Shown in pieces: positions 1-8,304 of a stretch of 64,000 nucleotides of DNA. Positions within the stretch are counted from its first letter, which is position 1. Each line of letters begins with the position of its first letter. Made by a program: the position numbers and the translations under genes. The notes below the pieces were generated by a model that saw only the letters and a program-made list of their open reading frames with translations, was not told the DNA's origin and did not search any database. The stretch is from NCBI GenBank assembly GCA_965224525.1, contig OZ245050.1, forward strand, positions 1,798,001 to 1,862,000, written 5' to 3'. This stretch comes from Granulosicoccus sp036478565. Lineage in GTDB: Bacteria; Pseudomonadota; Gammaproteobacteria; Granulosicoccales; Granulosicoccaceae.

Positions 1-96
1 ACACATCTGGTTAGCAAGGACGAGGTACTCGGCATGATCATCCTCGGCAAATGCCCGCCAGCGGCAACACCCGGCCCAGGTGCAATTGATTTATGA
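1..96 (+). CDS. Sugar ABC transporter ATP-binding protein, C-terminal fragment (5' end outside window)
   Basis: An open frame enters from the window edge and ends in TGA at 94-96. The visible tail, about 31 residues, contains DEVLGMIILGKCPP, which I recognise as the C-terminal segment of FrcA/XylG-type sugar ABC ATPases. No Walker motifs are inside the window. Its stop overlaps the xylA start by ATGA, so the two genes are probably translationally coupled, and the transporter likely imports xylose or a related sugar. The family assignment rests on a short tail and is moderate; that it is coding is fairly safe from the overlap. Confidence 0.55.
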   Translation, partial: THLVSKDEVLGMIILGKCPPAATPGPGAIDL

Positions 97-1403
97 GTAC
101 CGGATTCTTTGGTGATATAGAAAAAATTTCCTATGCAGGAGCGAACAGTACGGATGCGCTCAGCTTTCGGCATTACCAACCGGATGAGCTTGTATTGGGC
201 AAGCGTCTTGAAGATCATCTGCGCTTTGCTGTCTGTTATTGGCATAATTTTGCCTGGCCTGGTAGCGATCCGTTTGGTGGTCAAACTTTCGAACGACCGT
301 GGTTTGGGGACTCTCTGGATCATGCACGGCTAAAGGCAGATGTAGCATTCGAGATGTTCAGCGCCCTTGGGGTTCCGTATTTTTGTTTCCATGATTTTGA
401 TGTTCGCCCCGATGGTGAGACGTTTGCAGAGAACACGAAAAATCTCAACATCATGGTGGACTATCTGGGTGAAAAAATGCAGTCCACTGGCATAAAGCTG
501 TTGTGGGGTACAGCAAACCTTTTTTCTCATCGACGTTATATGTCGGGTGCTGCCACCAACCCCGACCCGGATGTTTTTGCGTTCGCTGCCGCAACCGTCA
601 AAACCTGTCTGGACGCCACTCACAAACTGGGCGGGGAAAACTATGTGCTTTGGGGTGGTCGAGAGGGCTACGAGACTCTTCTGAACACAGACATGGGCCG
701 TGAACTTGATCAGTTGGGTCGATTCATGAACCTGGTGGTTGAGTACAAACACAAGATAGGCTTCAAAGGCACAATTTTAATTGAACCTAAACCACAGGAA
801 CCAACCAAACATCAGTATGACTATGATGTGGCAACGGTCTACGGTTTTCTTAAACGCTACGGGCTTGAAAATGAAGTGCGGGTGAATATCGAACAGGGCC
901 ATGCGATTCTGGCCGGTCATTCTTTTGAGCATGAGCTGGCTTTGGCCAGCGCATTGGGCATTTTTGGTTCAATCGACATGAACCGTAATGATTATCAGTC
1001 CGGCTGGGACACAGACCAGTTTCCCAATAATGTTCCAGAAATGGCACTGGCCTATTATCAGGTTTTGCAAGCAGGTGGTTTTTCCACGGGAGGAACCAAC
1101 TTTGATGCAAAACTTCGGCGCCAGTCGCTCGATCCGGAAGACCTGTTGATTGCACATATTGGCGGTATGGATTGCTGTGCCAGAGGGCTCAAAGCCGCCG
1201 CTGCGATGCTGGAGGAAAGTGCATTATCAGCTCCCTTGCAAGAACGCTATGCGGGCTGGGACTCAACGACAGCGCAGCTGATGCTGCAAGGTGAATTGGG
1301 GCTGGAAGCTATTAGTAAACTTGTTGAGGCCAGCGGCATCAATCCGCTACCTCGGTCAGGAAAACAGGAGAAACTGGAGAACATTGTTAATCGCTACGTC
1401 TGA
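93..1403 (+). CDS. xylA: Xylose isomerase
   Basis: Cytoplasmic enzyme converting D-xylose to D-xylulose, the first step of the isomerase pathway. The 436-residue length is normal for the long class II enzymes. Catalytic and metal-binding residues are all visible: H100 and D103 in CFHDFD, E231 and K233 in LIEPKPQEP, E267 and H270 in NIEQGHA, D295 in SIDMN, D306 and D308 in WDTDQF, and D338 in GGTNFDAK. The ATG overlaps the stop of the upstream ABC ATPase gene by four bases, placing it in a sugar uptake and catabolism operon. No xylulokinase follows; the next gene is a DUF4159 protein, so xylB must lie upstream of the window or elsewhere. Confidence 0.97.
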   Translation: MSTGFFGDIEKISYAGANSTDALSFRHYQPDELVLGKRLEDHLRFAVCYWHNFAWPGSDPFGGQTFERPWFGDSLDHARLKADVAFEMFSALGVPYFCFHDFDVRPDGETFAENTKNLNIMVDYLGEKMQSTGIKLLWGTANLFSHRRYMSGAATNPDPDVFAFAAATVKTCLDATHKLGGENYVLWGGREGYETLLNTDMGRELDQLGRFMNLVVEYKHKIGFKGTILIEPKPQEPTKHQYDYDVATVYGFLKRYGLENEVRVNIEQGHAILAGHSFEHELALASALGIFGSIDMNRNDYQSGWDTDQFPNNVPEMALAYYQVLQAGGFSTGGTNFDAKLRRQSLDPEDLLIAHIGGMDCCARGLKAAAAMLEESALSAPLQERYAGWDSTTAQLMLQGELGLEAISKLVEASGINPLPRSGKQEKLENIVNRYV

Positions 1404-1413
1404 ACAATATCCT

Positions 1414-2268
1414 GTGAATTCTTTCCTGCGAGCTGCGTTGTTGTTCAGCCTGCTATTTGCTGCGGTCAACAGTGCGTCTGCTGAACTTGGCATTTGTACA
1501 ACGCCGCAACGCCCAGACTGCCCGACAGCATTGCACCGACCCGCAAAACAGGAGTTCACCTTTACACGTTTGATTTTTGCGGATAACGAAAATGCCATTG
1601 ATGACCTGGGTGATCGCATTGGTTATCCGCACTGGCAAGCTGACTGCTCCGAATCAGAACCGCATTTCATTGCTGCAATGAAACGTTTAACCAAGGTCGA
1701 AACCAACGATGACAGCCAATCTGTCTCAATGCTTGATGAGCGAGTATTCGATTATCCCTTGCTGTATATCGTTGAGGCGGGCTTTGCTTCTTTCAGCCAG
1801 GTCGAGTCGGGCAATATGCGAGAGTACTTGTTGCGAGGCGGTTTTCTGTTGGTAGACGACTTTCACGGCAGTTATCAATGGCAGCAATTCGAAACCTGGA
1901 TGGGTCAAGTGTTCCCTGATCGGGAGATTGTCGACATTCCGCCGGGGCACGAAATATTCAATGTGCATTTTGCAATTGATGATTTTATCCAGATTCCGGG
2001 GCTGAGAGCTCTGTGCCTGAATCCAGGCGAAACCTGGGAGTTGCCTATTACCAAATCACCGGCAGTCATTGAGAGTAACGCGTCCAGGCAACAACCGCGT
2101 TGGCGGGGTGTGCTCGATGACGAGGGTCGAGTTATGGTTATTGTCAACTGGAACATGGACTTGGGTGATGCCTGGGAACATGCCGACATGGAAGAATACA
2201 ACGCACTCTATACGGCAACTGCCTACAGACTCGGTGTAAACTACGTGATCTATGGCATGACCCATTGA
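1414..2268 (+). CDS. DUF4159 domain protein, secreted
   Basis: A 284-residue protein if started at the GTG at 1414, which gives a clean signal peptide (VNSFLRAALLFSLLF, ending near ASA). An in-frame ATG at 1291 lies inside xylA and would bury the signal peptide, so I prefer the GTG; the ribosome site is weak either way. The region with LREYLL-like, GGFLLVDDFHG and IFNVHF motifs matches DUF4159, a class I glutamine amidotransferase-like fold usually found near MoxR, VWA and DUF58 genes. Here it sits alone between xylA and a protein kinase. Function is unknown, and the export signal is the main clue to its location. Confidence 0.8.
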   Translation: MNSFLRAALLFSLLFAAVNSASAELGICTTPQRPDCPTALHRPAKQEFTFTRLIFADNENAIDDLGDRIGYPHWQADCSESEPHFIAAMKRLTKVETNDDSQSVSMLDERVFDYPLLYIVEAGFASFSQVESGNMREYLLRGGFLLVDDFHGSYQWQQFETWMGQVFPDREIVDIPPGHEIFNVHFAIDDFIQIPGLRALCLNPGETWELPITKSPAVIESNASRQQPRWRGVLDDEGRVMVIVNWNMDLGDAWEHADMEEYNALYTATAYRLGVNYVIYGMTH

Positions 2269-2344
2269 GGAGTTTTCAAGTGGTGGTTCTGCGCTTGCCA
2301 GGCGCACTGGGTGTCGATATAATGACAGTTAGCTTGTCGGCGTC

Positions 2345-2373
2345 CTGACGCAAACCATTTTCCCGGATATAGA
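2345..2373 (+). promoter_or_regulatory. Candidate sigma70 promoter for the kinase gene
   Basis: CTGACG at 2345-2350 and TATAGA at 2368-2373 are separated by 17 bases, giving a reasonable vegetative promoter just upstream of the kinase gene. It is based on consensus likeness only. Confidence 0.3.
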
Positions 2374-2444
2374 CGGCGCTGATAGGGAAGGTTTTGCTAT
2401 TATGGCATTTCTATCCCAAAAAGAGCCTTGGCCCGTCCGTTCAT

Positions 2445-4715
2445 ATGGAATCCACCGCCCCTTATCGCACGCTTCAGCAGGGCGACATGCTGAACTGGTA
2501 CCGCATAGAGCGGATACTGGGACGTGGTGGTTTTGGCGTTATCTATCTGGCAACCGACACCAATCTGGATCATCTGGTTGCTGTCAAGGAATACATACCA
2601 AGCGACATTGCCCGTCGAGATGGCGATAGTCGGGTACTGCCTATCACCGAAGAGCACGGCGATATGTATCGCTGGGGACTTGAGCGCTTTATTAAGGAGG
2701 CGCGCAATCTGGTGCGTTTCAAACACCCGAATATCGTGCGGGTCATGTCGGTGTTTCAGGAAAATAACACGGCCTATATGGTCATGGAGTTCGAGGAAGG
2801 GCAGGATCTTCGCCGTCATTTAAAGCTACCGGGTTCAAACTCGGAAGCAGCGTTGAAAGAGTTGATATTGCCGATTTCTGAAGGGCTTGCGGAAGTTCAT
2901 CGTCATAGCTTCATACATCGCGATATAAAACCTGCAAACATTCTGGTAAGAAAGAATGGTTCGCCAGTATTGCTTGATTTTGGATCGGCGCGTAATGCCA
3001 GCAAGTACACAGCGCAGGGTCTGACAGCGTTGGTGTCGATAGGCTACGCACCGCTGGAGCAGTACAATGACGAAAGCGATGAACAGCAGGGCCCGTGGAC
3101 AGATATATATGCATTGGGTGGTGTTTTGTACTACGCCCTGACTGGCAACGACCCTGTCGACAGTGCGCGTCGAGGCTCGGCATTGTTCAATGGCGGCAAG
3201 GACCCGTTGATAGCTGCATCAGTGATTGGTAAAGGTCAGTATTCAGATGCATTTTTGAATGCAATCGACTGGGCACTGCAGTTTCGTATAGCGGATCGCC
3301 CGCAATCACTGGTCGACTGGGTGCCAGCGTTGCTATCAAATACGCCAGCGGAGGAGTTACCCCATCGTGATTCAGTGTATCTACCCCCCGGATTGGCTGT
3401 CAACGACATTGCTGATGTGAGTGGATCCGATCTGCTGAGAGGGCCATCCACTGATGAGTTCTCTGATGCGACTATCCTGTCGGCACGAAGTGTTGCTTAT
3501 CCATCGCAATCCGGGGATTCAGCCAGTGCCACGGCCGACCGTATTTTTCCGATAAATACGGATCGATCCGCTGTACAGACTCGTTCGCCGACAAAGCGGC
3601 GGTCGCCCCTTAAAAGCATTTTTTTATTAGCGACAGCGCTGGCCGTTACAACAGGTGGCAGTTGGCTGGTGTTCCAGCGTGATGCTGCACTGCCGCGAAC
3701 CAACACTGCTGATTCTACAACGGCGGATCTGCAAGCATCGGAAAGTGATGCAGGCACGGTGAATTCAGCGCAACCAGATATGAATCTGTCCGAGGCCGAT
3801 GGCACGGCAGATGATTCCAATGGCGAGGATTCGACAGTGAGCGCCCCTGTCCACGAGCCGGCTGACGGCCAGAACCAGGATCAAGCGCAAAGTGCAGACG
3901 CGATCGAGCAGGTACAAGACGTTGTGCAAATACCGCTTGCGGATGAAACCCGTGGCATTGGAGAATCGCCTGGCGTAGATGAAGCCCGTGACATGGATGA
4001 AGGCCGAACTGTCGCTATAACGCCCCCCGTTGCGGATGAAACCTTTGCCATTGTCGAATCGCTTGCTGCAGATGAAAGTCGTGCTGTGGTAACAGGGAGT
4101 TCTGAAGAGGCTGCTCGCCTTGCTGAAATCGAAGAGGACACAGCTCAACGAGTTACGCAGGCGAAAGCAGCGGGGCTTGCTCGCGTCCAGGAAGTTGCTC
4201 GCAAGGCAGAAATTCAGCGCAAACAAACAGCAGCAATTGCGGGCGCCCAGTTGGCCATGGATGAAGGTCGGCTGGATGAAGCGGGGCGTTTGCTAGAAGA
4301 AGCGGCGGGCTATCGACTGGGAGATTTACAAATTGCGGAGCTTTCGCAACAACTGGATCGTGCGATAAGTGAAGCCCAGCGACCGGTGAGTGATGCCGGC
4401 TTCGACAGCGTGATGCAGCGATTCGATGAATTGCGGCAGGCTATTGAAAATAAAGATATAGAGGCAATGGAAGCTCTAACTTCGGGAACCGAGCAGCATG
4501 TTTTGTTTAAACAACTGATGCAGAGATTCGAAAGCCTTGTAATTGATATCAGCGATATTCGCGTACGGAACGCGGACAAATCAATATCAGCCAATTTACG
4601 TATACGCAGTATGGTACGCGAAAACGGTGATCGTGCAACACCTTCTGAGACCTATCGTGATCGTGAGTTGATTAGTCGTCGGGTTAACGGCGAATGGTCA
4701 ATTATTCATTGGTAA
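2445..4715 (+). CDS. Membrane-anchored Ser/Thr protein kinase (PknB/Hanks type)
   Basis: A 756-residue kinase. The catalytic domain spans about residues 20-300: glycine loop GRGGFG, lysine K48 in VAVKEY, HRDIKPAN with D160 and N165, metal-binding DFG at 178-180, and the bacterial activation segment ending APLEQY. After a low-complexity linker a single hydrophobic segment (SIFLLATALAVTTGG) anchors it in the membrane. The outer part is acidic with repeated ADE-type units, a helical region, and a C-terminal about 100-residue alpha+beta stretch ending in WSIIHW that resembles an NTF2/SnoaL fold. I chose the ATG at 2445, about 18 residues before the kinase core as in relatives; an in-frame TTG at 2394 is possible. 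Substrates are unknown. It probably senses something outside the membrane through its C-terminus. Confidence 0.9.
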   Translation: MESTAPYRTLQQGDMLNWYRIERILGRGGFGVIYLATDTNLDHLVAVKEYIPSDIARRDGDSRVLPITEEHGDMYRWGLERFIKEARNLVRFKHPNIVRVMSVFQENNTAYMVMEFEEGQDLRRHLKLPGSNSEAALKELILPISEGLAEVHRHSFIHRDIKPANILVRKNGSPVLLDFGSARNASKYTAQGLTALVSIGYAPLEQYNDESDEQQGPWTDIYALGGVLYYALTGNDPVDSARRGSALFNGGKDPLIAASVIGKGQYSDAFLNAIDWALQFRIADRPQSLVDWVPALLSNTPAEELPHRDSVYLPPGLAVNDIADVSGSDLLRGPSTDEFSDATILSARSVAYPSQSGDSASATADRIFPINTDRSAVQTRSPTKRRSPLKSIFLLATALAVTTGGSWLVFQRDAALPRTNTADSTTADLQASESDAGTVNSAQPDMNLSEADGTADDSNGEDSTVSAPVHEPADGQNQDQAQSADAIEQVQDVVQIPLADETRGIGESPGVDEARDMDEGRTVAITPPVADETFAIVESLAADESRAVVTGSSEEAARLAEIEEDTAQRVTQAKAAGLARVQEVARKAEIQRKQTAAIAGAQLAMDEGRLDEAGRLLEEAAGYRLGDLQIAELSQQLDRAISEAQRPVSDAGFDSVMQRFDELRQAIENKDIEAMEALTSGTEQHVLFKQLMQRFESLVIDISDIRVRNADKSISANLRIRSMVRENGDRATPSETYRDRELISRRVNGEWSIIHW

Positions 4716-4752
4716 CGAAAAAAAATGGCCGCACTTACGTTGCATTATTGTC

Positions 4753-5670
4753 TTATCGCGGTACAAAACTGTTGCGAATAATAATTTCTGTAAGTGGTGT
4801 TTTTTCGGCAGCTGGGTCGGAGAGCCAGTAGCAATAAATACCAGCGTCCAATGATGCTGAAACAATGGCTCGTTCAGCACGGCCGTCTTCGCTTGCGTCA
4901 AAGAAGCGAAGAGCCAAGTTTAGCTCAAGATCAAACAGAGTAGCCTGCGTAACCGCAGGATCGCCTGATACGTGCTCAATAGTCAGTGTTCCCGGTACTT
5001 CCAGGTAGTAAACCTCGAAAATAGCAGTTTGGCCAATTGCCGTCGGAATTGAAAAAGACTGCGCGGCAGCGTCCCGTAGTTGAAAAAAGCTACTTAACTG
5101 CCCACCGGCCACATCAGCTTCACGGCAATCGCCCTGCTGATCGTTAGGCACGGGTAAGGGTGTCGTTTGCGAACCGGCGCCTGAAACCAGCGGGTCGCGA
5201 TCCTGTTTGAGTTCGTCAACGTTGCTGACACCGTCGCTGTCTTCGTCGAAATCTGTATCGTAGGAGCTGATGCTGATATTGCGATCTGACGCTAAACTGA
5301 TACTTTTTCGGGGCGCAGCTGCAAGTTGAATCTGCCTTCCGCCGACGGTGTAGAACCACGCAATATCCAGGATGTAAACACCGTTGTCGGGCAGAGAAAA
5401 TCTGCCTACCCACTGATCACCCTGGCGTTGCAGTTCAACGGTTGAAACTGGCGTCGCATTATCGGCCTGACTGATATTAACTCTGGGTAATAATTGGCTG
5501 CGGTCGAGGCTTCTGACTTGCATGACAGGCGGCGGAATACCCAGTCCTACTCGGGTTTGCCCGTCAGCACCAGTCACCAGGTCCGGCAATTCGGCTGGAC
5601 CACAGGCCGCCATCAAGGCAAGTATCGCTATTGCAAGCAGTTTGCGCAGTTGGTCTGTCGTTATCTTCAT
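4753..5670 (-). CDS. Putative lipoprotein with an EF-hand/TSP3-like Asp-rich segment
   Basis: A 305-residue protein with an N-terminal lipobox (ALMAAC, cysteine at residue 23), predicting an outer-membrane or periplasmic lipoprotein. About mid-protein an Asp-rich stretch (DTDFDEDSDGVSNVDELK) matches thrombospondin type 3/calcium-binding repeats as in many secreted proteobacterial proteins. The C-terminal half, with a paired cysteine, resembles bacterial pre-peptidase-like beta domains, but I cannot assign a family. It converges on the kinase gene with a 37-bp gap and is divergent from the Ig-like protein at 5833. Function unknown. Confidence 0.8.
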   Translation of the reverse strand: MKITTDQLRKLLAIAILALMAACGPAELPDLVTGADGQTRVGLGIPPPVMQVRSLDRSQLLPRVNISQADNATPVSTVELQRQGDQWVGRFSLPDNGVYILDIAWFYTVGGRQIQLAAAPRKSISLASDRNISISSYDTDFDEDSDGVSNVDELKQDRDPLVSGAGSQTTPLPVPNDQQGDCREADVAGGQLSSFFQLRDAAAQSFSIPTAIGQTAIFEVYYLEVPGTLTIEHVSGDPAVTQATLFDLELNLALRFFDASEDGRAERAIVSASLDAGIYCYWLSDPAAEKTPLTEIIIRNSFVPR

Positions 5671-5832
5671 TGAGCCGTGTTATTTTAGTATAAGGTTTGC
5701 GCTGCAGGGCGAGTCTACCTGTTCCCGAACCGCACTGCTCTGGCATGGTATTTCGACCATCTGTCGTTAGTCCGCGAAAATGTCGCAGCAATCACCTCGG
5801 GTAATAGGATTAAAACCGATGGAGTCGGGTGC

Positions 5833-6438
5833 ATGTTATTAAATTACAATAAATTTGCCAATGAGCATCGATCTGTCTGGATCAGTGCAGTGACGGCTGC
5901 GCTATGGGCATTTTTACTGATCGCGCCAACACTCTCGGCTCAAAGCAACGATCTTGAGCCTCCATTGATAGAGCACGACCTGCAGGAACGCGGTCAGCCT
6001 GGCGAAACACAGGATTTTTCAGCTACCGTGGTAGACGATCAGGCGCTTGCTGGCGTACGGCTGCACTACCGCTATAGCGGGGAGACCGATTTCACCGACA
6101 TTACAATGACACAGATTGCATCTTCTGCTGTTTATACCGCCTCACTGGACACTGAAGTGGGCGATCTGCGTGCTATCGAATACTATATCGAAGCTCGGGA
6201 CAAGGCTGGTAACCGTGTAGTACAAGGCCATCCGTTTAACCCCATGGTGAGGTTGATGGGCGACGATGATGTCCTTGCGTCAAACTCGCAGGATGTTAAA
6301 CCCGAGTCTTCCCGTCGTCGGCGTTGGCTATATATTGGTCTGGGCGTTCTTGCTGCGGGCGCGGTCGCAGCTGCAGCAAGCGGGGACGGCGGCGGCGGTA
6401 ACGATAATGATTTTGTCATAACGCTGGACCCGCCCTGA
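5833..6438 (+). CDS. Secreted Ig-like domain protein with C-terminal membrane anchor
   Basis: A 201-residue protein. An N-terminal hydrophobic segment ending in LSA at about residue 36 looks like a signal peptide. Residues 45-130 form a beta-rich region (LHYRYSG, YYIEARDKAGN) typical of Ig/fibronectin-like modules in secreted proteins. An RRRR cluster then precedes a hydrophobic helix (WLYIGLGVLAAGAVAAAA) and a Gly/Asp tail. The layout, ectodomain-basic cluster-helix, suggests an envelope protein anchored near its C-terminus. I do not recognise the family. It is close to the kinase and lipoprotein genes, and a joint role in envelope sensing is possible but unsupported. Confidence 0.75.
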   Translation: MLLNYNKFANEHRSVWISAVTAALWAFLLIAPTLSAQSNDLEPPLIEHDLQERGQPGETQDFSATVVDDQALAGVRLHYRYSGETDFTDITMTQIASSAVYTASLDTEVGDLRAIEYYIEARDKAGNRVVQGHPFNPMVRLMGDDDVLASNSQDVKPESSRRRRWLYIGLGVLAAGAVAAAASGDGGGGNDNDFVITLDPP

Positions 6439-6485
6439 AGCCGCCTGCGATTCATCCCGTTGTCAAAGGCCAAGGATCTTTATTG

Positions 6486-7235
6486 CTAGTTGACCGTTAC
6501 CTGGCCATCACGGCCGGTACGCAGAGCCTTGATGTCCGTCGACAGTCGTTGATATAGCTCAATGGCCTCGAAATACGAGCAAGCTTGCGGACTGGAGCCG
6601 TTACAAAAAGTCTCATTGATGTAACCCAGTTCTTTGGCCCTTCGTGTCTTTCGTTTCACTGAAGTCATCACTTTTCCACTGTATTCTCTCAGTGTCCGCT
6701 GAGACATCTGAACTTCGCAAGCAGCCTCATCCATATCGCGTTGCAGCACCCATGCTTTAGCAGTATTAGGTCGAACGGATTGCCACTTCACCACACTCGC
6801 CTCATAGCGCAGCCAATTGCCATCTACGTACAGAGCATCCGAGACAGCCTGTGCCAGACCGCCCTCAAATGTTCGAGTGATATCGCCGCATTCGCAGCCT
6901 TGCTTGTCGCAGTAAGCCTGGGCGGTAGCCTGTTCGGGCTTGGTGAACCAGCTCTCATGCATCCCGGCCGGTAGTCTGGATGTTCGGCGAACCAGGTTTT
7001 CTATGCTGCGAATTTGTTTTTCGCAAGGTCGATCCTGAAAAACCTTGCCACCGTTGGCAGCCGGGCAAGTAAAAATGCCAGCCTCACTGACAGATGGCAT
7101 GACCAGGCAGAATAATGCCAGCATCGTTATCAGATGAAGTACCAGCCAGAGGTTTGGAGGAACCCGGCATTCATTAAGTGAGGGCAAACACACACTGAAA
7201 TATATCGGCGCTTTGTGCCAACAGTGAAGCGGCAC
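6486..7235 (-). CDS. DUF4124-like secreted protein
   Basis: Up to 249 residues. The region after the signal peptide (GIFTCPAANGGKVFQDRPC) fits the DUF4124 pattern of a short beta hairpin with two cysteines, found at the N-terminus of many gammaproteobacterial periplasmic proteins. The remainder carries further cysteines and basic residues without a recognised domain. The start is uncertain: the GTG at 7235 gives a long N-region before the hydrophobic stretch, while the ATG at 7124 begins inside it. A distant relative with the same architecture lies at 62364-63137. Function unknown. Confidence 0.7.
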   Translation of the reverse strand: MPLHCWHKAPIYFSVCLPSLNECRVPPNLWLVLHLITMLALFCLVMPSVSEAGIFTCPAANGGKVFQDRPCEKQIRSIENLVRRTSRLPAGMHESWFTKPEQATAQAYCDKQGCECGDITRTFEGGLAQAVSDALYVDGNWLRYEASVVKWQSVRPNTAKAWVLQRDMDEAACEVQMSQRTLREYSGKVMTSVKRKTRRAKELGYINETFCNGSSPQACSYFEAIELYQRLSTDIKALRTGRDGQVTVN

Positions 7236-7429
7236 TGAGCAACTTCATGCGTTTCGTGTAAAAATTCGCTTTAAATCATTGATTCATTGCTTGCATTTCG
7301 TGAGGTAGTGCACATACTGTGCGGCTATAGATTGATGAATTGTCTTTAAATTCAAACAGATAACAAATAGCGCCGTATATGATCAGCGCTACAGGCAACA
7401 CCCACAAACTAAATGCAACAGGAATACTC

Positions 7430-8263
7430 ATGACAAAGACGCTTCTGGCCATAACCATCGCAGCTGCACTGGCGGCATGCTCAAGTGATGGCGACAATAA
7501 CGGCAGTAACTCCAATTCCGGTTCAGGCTCGGACGGAGGCGATACCAATCCAGGTGGTGGCACAACAACCGTCACCCCTTCCGGCGAAGTACCCGGGATC
7601 TGGATTGGCAACAACGGCTTTGGTGATGCCATTGTGGTGATTGAGGAAGATCTGGATATTTTTAGCTACAGCGCCAGTTCAGCGGGCACCTATGAAACAG
7701 TATTCGGCAAATTGGGAGGCGCTCCTGCCGAACGGTTTATTCATCGCAACAGTGACAATCCCGCGCACGGCGATTCGTTTACGCTGGTTGGCGATTTGCC
7801 AACTGAGCTGGATCCAGGCGATAGCGATACGATCAGCTATAACCTGGCTGTAAGCAATGATGGGGAGCAGCTCGACAATACGGGTACAGCGTTTTCTCTG
7901 GCATTTGCCCGCACAGATGACGTGCAGGCTATTACTGTTGCGGATATCGCAGGCGACTGGCGAGCATTGACATCTTTTGCAACGGAAAACGGAGATCTGG
8001 AGTTGGCAATGAGCTTTGCTACAGATGGTGCTGTCAGTGGGCACACATACTTTAACAGCGAGTTCCAGATCGAGATAACCAGCGGAACTGTGTCAGCTGT
8101 TACCAGTTCACCGCAATATCTTGCAATCACTTTTGAATGGAATGGTACGTCACGAATCGGTGTTATAACCCGTGACAGATCCAGCAATAGACTGCTGCTG
8201 AACTCTTTTGGCCCCGATGCGGATGGTAACAAGTCATTCTCTGCGCTGCTTACTCCGCAGTAG
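7430..8263 (+). CDS. Putative lipoprotein
   Basis: A 277-residue protein starting at the ATG at 7430, preceded by AGGA at good spacing; the longer frame from 7379 lacks support. The N-terminus has a lipobox (ALAAC), followed by a Ser/Asn/Gly-rich linker and a beta-rich C-terminal domain. I do not recognise the family; the fold is probably a small beta barrel or lipocalin-like domain. It ends at a strong hairpin shared with the convergent tctA gene. Confidence 0.75.
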   Translation: MTKTLLAITIAAALAACSSDGDNNGSNSNSGSGSDGGDTNPGGGTTTVTPSGEVPGIWIGNNGFGDAIVVIEEDLDIFSYSASSAGTYETVFGKLGGAPAERFIHRNSDNPAHGDSFTLVGDLPTELDPGDSDTISYNLAVSNDGEQLDNTGTAFSLAFARTDDVQAITVADIAGDWRALTSFATENGDLELAMSFATDGAVSGHTYFNSEFQIEITSGTVSAVTSSPQYLAITFEWNGTSRIGVITRDRSSNRLLLNSFGPDADGNKSFSALLTPQ

Positions 8264-8271
8264 TAATTGCT

Positions 8272-8300
8272 TATAGCCCTTGCAGTTTGCAAGGGCTATA
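8272..8300. terminator. Bidirectional terminator hairpin
   Basis: A perfect 13-bp inverted repeat, TATAGCCCTTGCA and its complement, separated by GTT and followed by GATTTTA. It lies between the stop of the lipoprotein gene and the stop of tctA, which converge, so it probably terminates both transcripts. Confidence 0.85.
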
Positions 8301-8304
8301 GATT

